Shown here: positions 16,662 through 26,563 of the stretch, in pieces | Layout: the number at the start of each line of letters is the position of its first letter | How positions within the stretch are numbered: the stretch's first letter is position 1 | Origin: Noviherbaspirillum galbum | GTDB taxonomy: Bacteria; Pseudomonadota; Gammaproteobacteria; Burkholderiales; Burkholderiaceae_D | Reading direction: 5' to 3' | Assembly: GCF_010974945.1 (NCBI RefSeq) | Contig: NZ_JAAIVB010000079.1 | Coordinates: forward strand, 62,001 to 126,000 | DNA: 64,000 nt | Notes under the pieces: generated by a model | Database searches by the model: none | The model's input: only the letters and a program-made list of their open reading frames with translations | What the model was told of the DNA's origin: nothing | Program-made: the position numbers and the translations under genes

Positions 16662-16877
16662 GTGGATGAACTGAAAGAAGCCAGCCGGCGCAAGGCAAGT
16701 TTCGGCGCCACCGTCAAGGCGGTGTTGTGGTCGTTCTTCGGCGTACGCAAGAAGAGCGACTATGAAAAGGATGCGCAGCAGCTCAACCCGGTGCATGTGA
16801 TCATCGCGGGGTTGATCGGGGCGGCAATATTTATCGCGGTACTCTTGCTCATCGTGAAGAGTGTCGTTGGAAAGTAA
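16662..16877 (+). CDS. DUF2970 domain-containing small membrane protein
   Basis: 71 residues read from GTG at 16662, 3 bp after ctaG. The first half is charged (DELKEASRRKASFGATVKAVLWSFFGVRKKSDYEKD), then one transmembrane helix at about 46-66. DUF2970 occurs between ctaG and coxC in betaproteobacteria; its role is unknown but probably tied to oxidase assembly or stability. Confidence 0.85.
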   Translation: MDELKEASRRKASFGATVKAVLWSFFGVRKKSDYEKDAQQLNPVHVIIAGLIGAAIFIAVLLLIVKSVVGK

Positions 16878-16906
16878 TTCAATTTTTGTGTATTTGGGAG
16901 ATGGAG

Positions 16907-17764
16907 ATGAGTTCTAGCAAAGGGGGCGCACCCTACTACTTCGTGCCTGGCCCGTCCAGGTGGCCAGTGCTGGCGGGCTCCTCGCTGCTGCTGACCATGG
17001 CGGGTGCATCCGCCTGGGTTAACGGCGTGAGCTGGGGTCCGGTGGCGAACATCCTGGGCATTCTCGCGACACTGGTGGTGCTGTATTTCTGGTTCGGCGA
17101 CGCCATCAAGGAATCGGAAGGCGGTCTTTACAACAACCGCATCGACACTTCCTATCGCTGGAGCATGAGCTGGTTCATCTTCTCCGAAGTCATGTTCTTC
17201 GCCGGCTTCTTCGGCGCGCTCTTCTATGCGCGCACGATCACCATGCCCTGGCTCGGCGACATCGACCACAAGATCCTGTGGCCCGACTTCGCGCCGCAGT
17301 GGGGCAACACGCCCGGCGGCACGATCGAGAACTTCGCCAAGATGGGACCGTTCCCCATCCCCACGATCAACACCGCGCTGCTGCTGACCTCTGGCGTGAC
17401 CCTGACCATCGCCCACCATGCCCTGCGCGCCGGACACCGTGGCAAGACCGCCTTCTGGCTGGCCGCGACCATCCTGCTTGGCGCCGTCTTCATGGGCTTC
17501 CAGGCCTACGAATACGCCCACGCCTACCATGAGCTGAACCTCAAGCTCACGTCTGGCATCTACGGTTCGACCTTCTTCATGCTGACCGGATTCCACGGCT
17601 TCCACGTGACGCTGGGCGCCATCATGCTGGCCGTGGTTCTGGTGCGCGTCATGCGCGGTCACTTCACGCCCGACCACCATTTCGGCTTCGAAGGCGCGGC
17701 TTGGTACTGGCACTTCGTCGACGTGGTCTGGCTTGGCCTCTACGTCGTGGTGTACTGGCTCTGA
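16907..17764 (+). CDS. coxC: Cytochrome c oxidase subunit III
   Basis: 285 residues, seven transmembrane helices, starting MSSSKGGAPYYFVPGPSRWP. Family blocks: 'RWSMSWFIFSEVMFFAGFFGALF' with the conserved Glu, 'HHALRAGHRGKTAFW', 'GSTFFMLTGFHGFHVTLGAIML', and 'EGAAWYWHFVDVVWLGLYVVVYW' at the end. It stabilises the oxidase and lines the proton and O2 access. GGGAG precedes the ATG. This is the last gene before a bidirectional terminator. Confidence 0.97.
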   Translation: MSSSKGGAPYYFVPGPSRWPVLAGSSLLLTMAGASAWVNGVSWGPVANILGILATLVVLYFWFGDAIKESEGGLYNNRIDTSYRWSMSWFIFSEVMFFAGFFGALFYARTITMPWLGDIDHKILWPDFAPQWGNTPGGTIENFAKMGPFPIPTINTALLLTSGVTLTIAHHALRAGHRGKTAFWLAATILLGAVFMGFQAYEYAHAYHELNLKLTSGIYGSTFFMLTGFHGFHVTLGAIMLAVVLVRVMRGHFTPDHHFGFEGAAWYWHFVDVVWLGLYVVVYWL

Positions 17765-17782
17765 CCGCCGGCATTGCCATGC

Positions 17783-17811
17783 AAAAAGCCGCACCTCGGT
17801 GCGGCTTTTTT
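17783..17811. terminator. Bidirectional intrinsic terminator after coxC
   Basis: Stem AAGCCGCACC/GGTGCGGCTT with a two-base centre, six T on the right and A5 on the left. It can end coxC on the forward strand and the DUF2909 gene on the reverse strand. Confidence 0.9.
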
Positions 17812-17882
17812 ACTGATGAACCATGCGGACTGGCGGGCGGGGCGCTGAACCGGATCGCCACCCGCGCGATGGATCGGGTCGC

Positions 17883-18083
17883 CTAGCGGATGCCCGTCGG
17901 CTGGATCCAGCCCATGTGGTTAGCGAACAGGATGAAAAGGAAGAGGGCAATCGAAAACCCGACGCGGAATGCAAGCGCGGTCACCGTGCGGTTGCTCTTG
18001 CCCTTGTCCTTCATGAGGAAGAGCAGCGCCGAGCCGAGGCTGGCGAGAATCAGGACAAAGGCAATGGCGACGAGGATTTTCAT
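17883..18083 (-). CDS. DUF2909 twin-transmembrane small protein
   Basis: 66 residues with two hydrophobic helices (about 3-23 and 38-58) joined by the basic loop 'KDKGKSNRTV'; it ends GWIQPTGIR. This family of twin-helix proteins is found next to SURF1 in oxidase clusters, but no function is known. Transcribed opposite to the oxidase genes. The start at 18083 (MKILVA) is preferred to an in-frame start 5 codons earlier. Confidence 0.75.
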   Translation of the reverse strand: MKILVAIAFVLILASLGSALLFLMKDKGKSNRTVTALAFRVGFSIALFLFILFANHMGWIQPTGIR

Positions 18084-18142
18084 GGTGATGAACCGCAAGG
18101 CAGGAATGCAGGCCAGCCTGCAACAGGAATGGTGACATTGTA

Positions 18143-18862
18143 ATGGCTTTCACGTTTCGCTTTCGTCCGCTGCCCTTCGTCGCAGCCATCCTCGCGGTCG
18201 CCCTCGGCGTGTCCCTGGGGCAATGGCAGACCCGGCGCGCCCATGAAAAGGAAGCCATCGAAAGGCGCCTCCAGGAACGAACCGCCGCGCCCGCCGTGGA
18301 TCTCAACAACGCCACCCCGGATGCGGAGTCGGGCGAATACCGCCGCGCGACGGTGCGCGGCCGCTTCCTGCCCGATTGGACGGTCTATCTCGACAACCGC
18401 CCGCACGAGGGCATGGCCGGATTTTACGTGCTGACCCCCTTTCAAATCGCGGGGTCGGACCGCATCTTGCTGGTGGCGCGCGGCTGGGTGCGCCGCGACC
18501 CGATGGAGCGAACCCGCCTGCCCGCGATTCCGCTGCCGCCCGGCGACATCAGCCTGCAAGGCCTGATCAGGCGCAGCGCCGGCCATGTCATGGAACTGGG
18601 CAAGCCCGAGCTTCCCAAGCCCGGCGGCATCGTGCAGAATCTCGACCCGCAAGGGTTTGCCCAGGCAAGCAAGCTCAACGTGCTGCCCGTCGTGCTCGAA
18701 CAGACCAGCGACGCGCCCGATGGGCTGGTCCGCGACTGGCCTCGGCCCTCACTCGGCGTCGACAAGCACCGCGGCTATGCCTTCCAGTGGTATGCGCTCG
18801 CCGCAACCGCTTTCGTTTTTTATTTGGTAACAGGATTCCGTCGTGGAAGAAGTTCAGCGTAA
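18143..18862 (+). CDS. SURF1 family cytochrome oxidase assembly protein
   Basis: 239 residues: N-terminal transmembrane helix with 'GVSLGQWQTRRAHEKEA' directly after it, a periplasmic domain with 'YLDNRPHEGMAGFYVLTPF' and 'VARGWVRRD', and a C-terminal helix after 'YAFQWYALAATAF'. These are standard SURF1/Shy1 marks. SURF1 helps deliver heme a to subunit I. It overlaps the next gene by 20 bp. Confidence 0.95.
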   Translation: MAFTFRFRPLPFVAAILAVALGVSLGQWQTRRAHEKEAIERRLQERTAAPAVDLNNATPDAESGEYRRATVRGRFLPDWTVYLDNRPHEGMAGFYVLTPFQIAGSDRILLVARGWVRRDPMERTRLPAIPLPPGDISLQGLIRRSAGHVMELGKPELPKPGGIVQNLDPQGFAQASKLNVLPVVLEQTSDAPDGLVRDWPRPSLGVDKHRGYAFQWYALAATAFVFYLVTGFRRGRSSA

Positions 18863-19436
18863 GACCTTCGGCAAGTGGAAGCTGCTTGTCGTATTCGCCA
18901 TCTGCGCCTCGCCGCTGATCGCCTCCTATTTCACCTACTTCGTCGTCAAGCCGCAGAGCCGGACCAACTACGGCACCCTGATCGATCCGCGCGGCTACCC
19001 GATTCCGTCCAGCCTTGGCTCGGCCAGTCTGGATGGCAAGCCGGAACCGCTCGACACCTACAAGGGCAAGTGGATCATGCTGTTTCCGCATGACGCGGAA
19101 TGCGGCGAGCCTTGCCGCAAGATCCTGCACGACATGCGCCAGCTCCGGCTCGCGCAAGGCAAGGACATGGACCGCCTCGAGCGCGTGTGGCTGGTGACCG
19201 ACAAGTCGCCGCTCGACACCACGCTGATGCGCGAGTACGACGGCACGCACATGCTGCGCGCCGATCCGTCCGCGGTGAACGCCTGGCTTCCCGCCGACAA
19301 CGGCACCATTCCCGCCGACCACTGGTACCTGATCGACCCGCTCGGCAACCTGATGATGCGCTTCCCGAAGGATGCCGACCCGAACAAGATCAAGCGCGAC
19401 CTGGCCAAGCTGCTCAAGGCTTCGCGCATAGGATGA
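18843..19436 (+). CDS. Membrane-anchored SCO-like thioredoxin-fold protein
   Basis: 197 residues: one N-terminal helix (about 13-35), then a thioredoxin-like domain. C87-G-E-P-C91 gives the Cx3C pattern of SCO copper chaperones. 'ADH160WYLIDPLGNLMMRF' aligns by eye with the SCO copper His region '[19 protein letters not shown]' of the second SCO gene at 21463-22083. It is therefore a divergent SCO homologue rather than an unrelated hypothetical. Likely role: copper or thiol handling for the CuA site. It overlaps SURF1 by 20 bp and precedes ctaA by 10 bp. Confidence 0.75.
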   Translation: MEEVQRKTFGKWKLLVVFAICASPLIASYFTYFVVKPQSRTNYGTLIDPRGYPIPSSLGSASLDGKPEPLDTYKGKWIMLFPHDAECGEPCRKILHDMRQLRLAQGKDMDRLERVWLVTDKSPLDTTLMREYDGTHMLRADPSAVNAWLPADNGTIPADHWYLIDPLGNLMMRFPKDADPNKIKRDLAKLLKASRIG

Positions 19437-19446
19437 GGAGGACGCG

Positions 19447-20571
19447 ATGCTGACCCAGCTGGCCCTCACCGGATTGATCGTCGCCTTGCTGCCGCTGTCC
19501 GTGGTGTGGGGGTCGAAGGATCCCGACAAGTACCGCAAGCTCGCCTGGGTGACGGTATTCCTGACCTTCGACCTCATCATGTTCGGCGCCTTCACGCGCC
19601 TGACCGACTCCGGCCTCGGCTGCCCCGACTGGCCCGGCTGCTACGGGCATGCCAATCCGCTGCAGGCGCACGAGCACATCAGCGCGGCGCAGGCCGCCAT
19701 GCCCGGCGGCCCGGTGTCCGTGGCCAAGGCCTGGATCGAAATGGTCCACCGTTATTTCGCCATGGCCGTCGGCGTGCTGATTATTTCAATGATCATCATC
19801 GCGGTGCGCGGCTGGCTCAAGTCGCGACGCCAGGACCAGCGGTTCTCGCCGCGCCTGCCCGCCTTGCTGCTCGCCTTCGTCTGCCTCCAGGGCGCCTTCG
19901 GCGCGTGGACCGTCACCCTGAAGCTGCAGCCGGTGATCGTGACCATCCACCTCCTGCTGGGCATGGGACTGCTCGGCCTGCTGACCTGGCAAGCGGCAAG
20001 GCAAAGCATCCATCCCCCCGTCTCGGCCGCGGCGACGTCGCTGCGCCTTCCCGCGGCGATCTGCCTGGCGGTGCTGGCGACGCAGCTTGCCCTTGGCGGC
20101 TGGGTAAGCACCAACTATGCGGCGCTGGCTTGCATGGACTTTCCGCTTTGCCATGGCAGCGCCATGCCGGACATGGATTTCGCCAACGGCTTCAGCCTCT
20201 GGCGCCAGCTCGGCAAGACGGCCGGTGGCGAATACCTGCCTTTCCCGGCGCTGACCGCCATCCACTGGACGCATCGCTGCTTCGCCGGCGTCGTGCTGCT
20301 GGCAGTCGGCTGGACGGCGCACAAGGCGCTGCGCGTTCCCGGCTTGCAACGGACGGGCAGGTGGCTGCTTGCCGCGCTTGCCTTGCAATTACTCACCGGA
20401 ATTTCCACGGTGTTCCTCGAATGGCCGCTGGCGCTGGCCGTCATGCACAACGGCGGCGCGGCGCTGCTTCTGCTGCTGCTCGTCATGTTAAACTTCAAGG
20501 CTGGCATTCCGGCGCAGGCCGCATCGCAAACCGCGTCAGCAACGCATCGGGTCGGGCAACCGGCCGCTTGA
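19447..20571 (+). CDS. ctaA: Heme A synthase (COX15/CtaA)
   Basis: 374 residues, about eight transmembrane helices. It oxidises the C8 methyl of heme O to the formyl group of heme A. Marks: '[20 protein letters not shown]', '[12 protein letters not shown]' (heme His), '[21 protein letters not shown]' and '[12 protein letters not shown]' (heme His). It lies directly before ctaB, which makes its substrate. Confidence 0.96.
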   Translation: MLTQLALTGLIVALLPLSVVWGSKDPDKYRKLAWVTVFLTFDLIMFGAFTRLTDSGLGCPDWPGCYGHANPLQAHEHISAAQAAMPGGPVSVAKAWIEMVHRYFAMAVGVLIISMIIIAVRGWLKSRRQDQRFSPRLPALLLAFVCLQGAFGAWTVTLKLQPVIVTIHLLLGMGLLGLLTWQAARQSIHPPVSAAATSLRLPAAICLAVLATQLALGGWVSTNYAALACMDFPLCHGSAMPDMDFANGFSLWRQLGKTAGGEYLPFPALTAIHWTHRCFAGVVLLAVGWTAHKALRVPGLQRTGRWLLAALALQLLTGISTVFLEWPLALAVMHNGGAALLLLLLVMLNFKAGIPAQAASQTASATHRVGQPAA

Positions 20572-20578
20572 GATCCCA

Positions 20579-21466
20579 GTGACTACCCTGACTGCTCATC
20601 CCAACCGTTTCGCCCAGTACTGGGCGCTCACCAAGCCGCGCGTCACGCAGCTTGCCGTGTTCTGCGCCGTCATCGGCATGTTCCTCGCCACGCCGGACCT
20701 GCCCGACTGGCGCGTCCTGGTCGCTGCCACGGTCGGCATCTGGCTGCTTGCCGGCGCCGCCTTCGCGGTCAATTGCCTTGTCGAGCGCGAGATCGACTCC
20801 CGCATGGCGCGCACCGCGCGCCGGCCGATGGCGCGCGGCGAGATCACCGTCGCGCAGACGCTGGTGTTTTCCGGCGTGATCGGCGGCGCGGGCATGTGGA
20901 TACTCTTCAACTTCGTCAACCCGCTCACGATGTGGCTCACCTTCGCCACCTTCGTCGGGTATGCCGTGATCTACACCATGATCCTCAAGCCCGCCACGCC
21001 GCAAAACATCGTGATCGGCGGGCTTTCCGGCGCGATGCCCCCGGCGCTCGGCTGGGCCGCGGTCGCAAACGACGTGCCGATGCAGGCATGGATCCTGGTC
21101 CTCATCATCTTTATCTGGACGCCGCCGCATTTCTGGGCGCTGGCCCTGTACCGCCGCGACGACTACGCCAAATCGGGCCTGCCCATGCTGCCTGTGACCC
21201 ATGGCCTGAAATTCACGCAATTCCACATCTGGCTTTACACCATCGCGCTCGTGGCGACCACGATGCTTCCCTTCGCTGTCAAGATGAGCGGCCTGATCTA
21301 CCTGGCCAGCGCCGCCGTGCTCGGCGCGATATTTCTTGGCTACGCCTGGCGCATCTGGAAACACTATTCCGACCTGCTCGCGCGCAAGACCTTCGCCTAT
21401 TCGATCATCTATCTTTCCCTGCTGTTCGCGGCACTGCTGATCGATCACTACGTCAGGATCGGATGA
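20579..21466 (+). CDS. ctaB: Heme o synthase (protoheme IX farnesyltransferase)
   Basis: 295 residues, UbiA-type prenyltransferase with about nine helices. It adds a farnesyl group to heme B. The prenyl-diphosphate site reads '[19 protein letters not shown]', and the second loop is '[16 protein letters not shown]'. Start is GTG at 20579 ([21 protein letters not shown]). The stop overlaps the next start (ATGA). Confidence 0.96.
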   Translation: MTTLTAHPNRFAQYWALTKPRVTQLAVFCAVIGMFLATPDLPDWRVLVAATVGIWLLAGAAFAVNCLVEREIDSRMARTARRPMARGEITVAQTLVFSGVIGGAGMWILFNFVNPLTMWLTFATFVGYAVIYTMILKPATPQNIVIGGLSGAMPPALGWAAVANDVPMQAWILVLIIFIWTPPHFWALALYRRDDYAKSGLPMLPVTHGLKFTQFHIWLYTIALVATTMLPFAVKMSGLIYLASAAVLGAIFLGYAWRIWKHYSDLLARKTFAYSIIYLSLLFAALLIDHYVRIG

Positions 21467-22083
21467 ACGCTTTTCTACGCACCTGCCTGCTCATCGTTGC
21501 GGCCGCGGCACTGGTCGCCGGCTGCGGCAAGAAAGAGGAAGGCGGACAGATGCTGCTCTCGCCCACCCAGTCTGCGTTCCGCAATACCGACGTGACCGGC
21601 CTGGATTACGGCAAGGATTTCGCCATGCCGGACTTCAACGGCAAGATGCGCACCCTCGCCGATTTCAAGGGCAAGGCGGTGGTCATCTTCTTCGGCTATA
21701 CCCAGTGCCCCGATGTCTGCCCGACCACCATGGCGGAAATGGCGAATGTGATGCAGCAGCTCGGCCCGCTCGCGGACAAGGTGCAGGTCCTGTTCGTCAC
21801 CGTCGATTCCGATCGCGACACGCCCGAACTCCTGGCGAAGTACGTTCCCTCCTTCGACCAGCGATTCATCGGCCTGCGGGGCGACAAGGAACAGACGGAA
21901 AAGATGGCGAAGGAATTCAAGGTGTTCTACCAGAAGGTGCCGGGCAAGCAGCCGGGCAGCTACACCATGGATCACACCGCGGGCAGCTACGTGTTCGATC
22001 CGCAGGGACGCATCCGCCTGTTCATCCGCCACGGCCAGGGACCGGAGCCCATCGTCCACGACCTGAAGCTGTTGCTCTCCTGA
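21463..22083 (+). CDS. SCO family copper chaperone lipoprotein
   Basis: 206 residues. It starts with a lipoprotein signal ([10 protein letters not shown]). A thioredoxin fold carries C82-P-D-V-C86 and H171 in '[11 protein letters not shown]', the three Cu ligands of SCO1/SenC. It inserts or reduces copper at the CuA site of subunit II. Translationally coupled to ctaB. It ends the oxidase gene block and is followed by a strong terminator. Confidence 0.95.
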   Translation: MNAFLRTCLLIVAAAALVAGCGKKEEGGQMLLSPTQSAFRNTDVTGLDYGKDFAMPDFNGKMRTLADFKGKAVVIFFGYTQCPDVCPTTMAEMANVMQQLGPLADKVQVLFVTVDSDRDTPELLAKYVPSFDQRFIGLRGDKEQTEKMAKEFKVFYQKVPGKQPGSYTMDHTAGSYVFDPQGRIRLFIRHGQGPEPIVHDLKLLLS

Positions 22084-22117
22084 AGCGCTACCCTCGAACG
22101 AGGGGCCACGGGACAAT

Positions 22118-22149
22118 AAAAAAGGCACTCCGCGGAGTGCCTTTTTTTT
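22118..22149. terminator. Bidirectional intrinsic terminator between SCO and rpoH
   Basis: Stem AAGGCACTCCG/CGGAGTGCCTT with a long T-run on the right and A6 on the left. It serves the converging SCO and rpoH genes. Confidence 0.92.
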
Positions 22150-22177
22150 CTTGCGATTGCAACCCTGGCCACGCGCC

Positions 22178-23074
<897 letters not shown>

Positions 23075-23138
23075 TCGTTCTCCTTGTATCCCGGAATTTG
23101 GCACGGGGGAAACCTCGCGCCAATGATTGACCCTAATA

Positions 23139-23165
23139 TTAGCACTCTCATGCGACGAGTGCTAA
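23139..23165. promoter_or_regulatory. CIRCE operator (HrcA site) upstream of rpoH
   Basis: TTAGCACTC, nine bases, GAGTGCTAA: an exact match to the CIRCE consensus. On the rpoH strand a TAATAT -10-like element lies just upstream, so the start of transcription probably falls in or at the operator. HrcA bound here would repress rpoH until heat titrates it. Confidence 0.93.
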
Positions 23166-23305
23166 TCGATCATATTAACCAGCAGGATAGGAAAAATACT
23201 ATCGACGCGATACAAGTATTTGTTACCTTCAATGCCTGATTACTCTAAGGCAGCGCCATCCCGCACTATGTGCGCCATCGCAATATTTGTCCGGTTTCCG
23301 GCTTT

Positions 23306-24232
23306 TCAAGACAGCCGCGACAAATGCTGCCTGACGCACAGCCAGGCCCCCAGCAAGCCAAGGACGCCGCTGAGCGCCAGCAGGAAGGCAATCAGCTGCC
23401 AGTCCAACGGCACCAGACGGAATTCCGAGGCGTAAAGCCGGGCGAATTCGGCGATCGCACCATTCATCGGCCGCAGCGCGGCCCAGACGAACAGCAGGGC
23501 AGCCGCGCCGGCCGCGATGCCCAGCAGGGCGCCGGAGTAGAAGAAGGGGCGGCAAATGTAGGCATCCGTCGCGCCGAACAGCCGGCACACCACGATTTCC
23601 TCGCGCTGGGTCAGCACCTGCAGGCGGATGGTGTTGAAGACCACCGCGATCACTACCACGCTCAGCGTCGCCGCGAGGAAGAGCAGGGCCAGCCGCAGCA
23701 GATCCATCAGTGCCGCCAGCCGCTTGACCCAGGCCGAATCGACCTGAACGTATTCGACTCCCGGCAGCGCCTTGAGTTGCACTGCAAGCTGATCGACGCG
23801 GCCGGCGTCGCCCGCATCCTTGAAGCCGGCGAGCCTGAGGACGTAGGCATCCGGCAAGGGATTTTCGCCGAGCGCGGTGATGGCGTCCGACATGCCGGTC
23901 TTGTCCTTCAGCAAGCTCAGCGCCTTTTCGCGCGGGATGAATTCGAGCTTACCGGTCGTTCGCTGTTCCTGCACCAGTCGGCGGATCTGGCCCGCCAGGG
24001 CCTGGGCGCGGTCGCGCGGCGTATCGGCGGTGAGGAAGATGCTGATTTCCGGTTCCACCGCCAGCTGCTCGGAGATCGGACGCACGTTTTCGAGGATGGT
24101 CAGACCGCCGAAGGGCAGGGCCAGCGCGATCGCCACCACCAGCACGTTCAAGAAAAACCCGCCGGGCGCGCGCCCGAGATGACGCAAGGCGTCGCCCAGC
24201 GCGCGTCCATGCTGCTGCAGCCAGGTCCTCAT
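23306..24232 (-). CDS. ftsX: Cell-division ABC transporter permease FtsX
   Basis: 308 residues: N-terminal helix (about 25-45), a periplasmic domain, and three more helices in the FtsX/MacB permease part ('LLFLAATLSVVVIAVVFNTIRLQVLTQREEIVVCRLFGATDAYICRPF'). With FtsE it controls peptidoglycan hydrolases at the septum through cytoplasmic ATP hydrolysis. It overlaps ftsE by 4 bp (ATGA). Confidence 0.95.
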   Translation of the reverse strand: MRTWLQQHGRALGDALRHLGRAPGGFFLNVLVVAIALALPFGGLTILENVRPISEQLAVEPEISIFLTADTPRDRAQALAGQIRRLVQEQRTTGKLEFIPREKALSLLKDKTGMSDAITALGENPLPDAYVLRLAGFKDAGDAGRVDQLAVQLKALPGVEYVQVDSAWVKRLAALMDLLRLALLFLAATLSVVVIAVVFNTIRLQVLTQREEIVVCRLFGATDAYICRPFFYSGALLGIAAGAAALLFVWAALRPMNGAIAEFARLYASEFRLVPLDWQLIAFLLALSGVLGLLGAWLCVRQHLSRLS

Positions 24233-24912
24233 GCCGACCCCGCCCGCGGCATCGCTTGCGCGCCGGAAACCAGGCGGCCCTGTTCAAGGCGGATCACCCG
24301 GCCGGCGCCGCGCAGGATGTCCTCGTCATGCGTGGCGATCAGGCAGGTCACGCCGGCCTGGTGAAACGCAAGCAGCGCGTCCATCACCCGCGCCGCGCTT
24401 GTCCGGTCGAGATTCGCGGTCGGTTCGTCCGCCAGGATGATCTGCGGACGATTGACGATGGCGCGCGCAATGGCCACCCGCTGCTGCTCCCCGCCGGACA
24501 AGGCGAGCGGTTCTTCCCCGGCCTTGCCGTGCAGGCCCACCTTGTCGAGCGCGGCCTCGGCCCGGGCCCGGGCTTCCGCGGACGGGGTGCCGGTGACCAG
24601 CAATGGCAGCATCACGTTCGCCAGCACGTCGCGGTCGGTCAAGAGCGAAACGTCCTGCAGCACCAGCCCAAGATTGCGGCGAAGATAGGGAATGCCCGGC
24701 CGGTTCAGCCGGCTGATGTCCTGGCCGTTGACCCGGATCGCGCCGCTGCTCGGCCGCTCGATGGCCGCGATCATCTTCAACAGGGTCGACTTCCCGGCGC
24801 CCGAGGGGCCGGAAAGGAATGCCAGCTCCCCCTTGGCGATGCTCAGGGAAATATCCGACAGCGCCGCGGCATGGCGGCTGTATTGCTTGCAAACCCCCGC
24901 GAATTCGATCAT
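24229..24912 (-). CDS. ftsE: Cell-division ATP-binding protein FtsE
   Basis: 227 residues, ABC ATPase: Walker A 'GPSGAGKSTLL', Q-loop 'LVLQDVSLL', signature 'LSGGEQQRVAIARAI', Walker B 'IILADEPTANLD', switch His in 'IATHDEDIL'. It overlaps both neighbours by 4 bp, giving the ftsY-ftsE-ftsX operon. Confidence 0.96.
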   Translation of the reverse strand: MIEFAGVCKQYSRHAAALSDISLSIAKGELAFLSGPSGAGKSTLLKMIAAIERPSSGAIRVNGQDISRLNRPGIPYLRRNLGLVLQDVSLLTDRDVLANVMLPLLVTGTPSAEARARAEAALDKVGLHGKAGEEPLALSGGEQQRVAIARAIVNRPQIILADEPTANLDRTSAARVMDALLAFHQAGVTCLIATHDEDILRGAGRVIRLEQGRLVSGAQAMPRAGSA

Positions 24913-26390
24913 GAGAGCAGGGCGTCAACGAATTCTTCTGCATTGAACGGCTGCAGGTCTTCGATCTTCTCGCCCACGCCGATGAAATACACCGGCACCG
25001 GCCGCGTCTTGGCGATCGCCGCCAGCACGCCGCCCTTGGCCGTGCCGTCGAGCTTGGTCACGACCAGTCCGGTCAGCTGCAAGGCATCGTCGAAAGCCTT
25101 GACCTGCGCCAGCGCATTCTGGCCGGTGTTGCCGTCGATGACCAGCAGCACTTCGTGCGGCGCGGAGGACATGCCCTTGCTGATGACGCGCCTGATCTTC
25201 TTCAGCTCCTCCATCAGGTGCAGCTGGGTGGGAAGGCGGCCCGCGGTGTCCACCATGACCACGTTGATGCCGCGCGCCCGGGCGGACTGCACCGCGTCGA
25301 AAGCGACCGCGGCCGGGTCGCCCGACTCCTGGGAGATCACGGTCACGTTGTTGCGTTCGCCCCAGATCGCAAGCTGCTCGCGCGCGGCCGCGCGGAAGGT
25401 GTCCCCCGCCGCCAGCAGCACCGATTGCTCGTGCATCTGCAGGTGCTTGGCCAGCTTGCCGATGGTGGTCGTCTTGCCGGCGCCGTTGACGCCGGCGATC
25501 ATCATGACCGTCGGCTGGTGGCGGCCCAGGACCATGGGCTTCTGCAGCGGCGCGAGCATCTCGATGAGCAGCGCGCGCAGCGCTGTCTTGACCTGCGCCG
25601 CCTCGGTGAGCTTCTCCGCCTTGACCTTCTTCTTCAAGGCGTCGAGCAGCCATTGCGTCGCTTCCACGCCGGCATCGGACACCAGCAGGGCGGTCTCCAG
25701 CTCTTCATACAGGTCGTCGTCGATCTTGGCGCCGACGAACAGCGTGGTGAGATTGGTGGAAGTCTTGGACAGCCCGGCCTTCAGCTTCTGCAGCCAGGAA
25801 CGCTTCTCTTCCGGGGCGGGCGGCGCTGCCGGCACGATTTCCCCGGCCGGCTCGTCCTCGTCTTCCTCTTGTTCCAGGGGCTGGAGGACCGCAGGCGCGG
25901 GGACGGGCGAGGGGGCTGGCGTTGGGGCCGGTGTCGGAGCCACCGTCGGCGCTGCGGTCGGCACAGGCGTAGGGGCCGGCGTTGGCGGCAGCGTCGGTGC
26001 AGCCGTCGGCTGCAGCGCGACGGGCGCCTGGGTCGGCAGCGGTGCGGGAGCCGGCGGGATGGTGGCGGGCGGTTCGGTCGGCGCCGGGGTCGGCGCGGGC
26101 GTCTGCGCGGACTTGGCGCCAAACTTCCACCACGGCGCCGGGGCGGGCGCGGTGGTGGGAGCCGGCGTGGCAATCGATGCGGCGACGGGCGTGGGAGCCG
26201 GTGTGGAGACAGGTGTCGGTGCCGCCGAGGGGGCGGGCGTGGGAAAAGCAGCAGGCGGCGGCGGGGAGGCCGGCGCCGGGATGGCCGCCGGATCGGCGCC
26301 GGCCGATGCGGGCGCTTGGGATGCGTCGGTTTCCGGAGCGGGTGCCGGCGCGGGCGTATCTTTCGGTTTTTTCTTGAAGAAACTAAACAT
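24909..26390 (-). CDS. ftsY: Signal recognition particle receptor FtsY
   Basis: 493 residues. The C-terminal 300 are the NG GTPase domain: '[18 protein letters not shown]', 'DTAGRLPTQ', '[10 protein letters not shown]'. The N-terminus [11 protein letters not shown] is the usual membrane-contacting start. Between residues about 12 and 165 lies a Pro/Ala/Thr repeat tract (PAPTPAP-type) in place of most of the acidic A domain, then a short acidic stretch 'EQEEDEDE'. FtsY docks ribosome-SRP complexes at the membrane. The ATG at 26390 is chosen because it gives the conserved N-terminus; the frame is open a further 48 codons upstream. Confidence 0.96.
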   Translation of the reverse strand: MFSFFKKKPKDTPAPAPAPETDASQAPASAGADPAAIPAPASPPPPAAFPTPAPSAAPTPVSTPAPTPVAASIATPAPTTAPAPAPWWKFGAKSAQTPAPTPAPTEPPATIPPAPAPLPTQAPVALQPTAAPTLPPTPAPTPVPTAAPTVAPTPAPTPAPSPVPAPAVLQPLEQEEDEDEPAGEIVPAAPPAPEEKRSWLQKLKAGLSKTSTNLTTLFVGAKIDDDLYEELETALLVSDAGVEATQWLLDALKKKVKAEKLTEAAQVKTALRALLIEMLAPLQKPMVLGRHQPTVMMIAGVNGAGKTTTIGKLAKHLQMHEQSVLLAAGDTFRAAAREQLAIWGERNNVTVISQESGDPAAVAFDAVQSARARGINVVMVDTAGRLPTQLHLMEELKKIRRVISKGMSSAPHEVLLVIDGNTGQNALAQVKAFDDALQLTGLVVTKLDGTAKGGVLAAIAKTRPVPVYFIGVGEKIEDLQPFNAEEFVDALLS

Positions 26391-26563
26391 CGGAACGAAA
26401 TGGAAGGACGGGGCGTGCGCAAAGCCCACCCGTCGAAAGACGCTACAATCGGGATCTTGAATTTCGCCCCCGGCGCGCGTGGCGGCAGCGAGGCAACACT
26501 GGCGTATCGACGTATCGAAGCGCCCGCCGGGCAAATCATTCCTATTTTATCAGAGCACAGACC

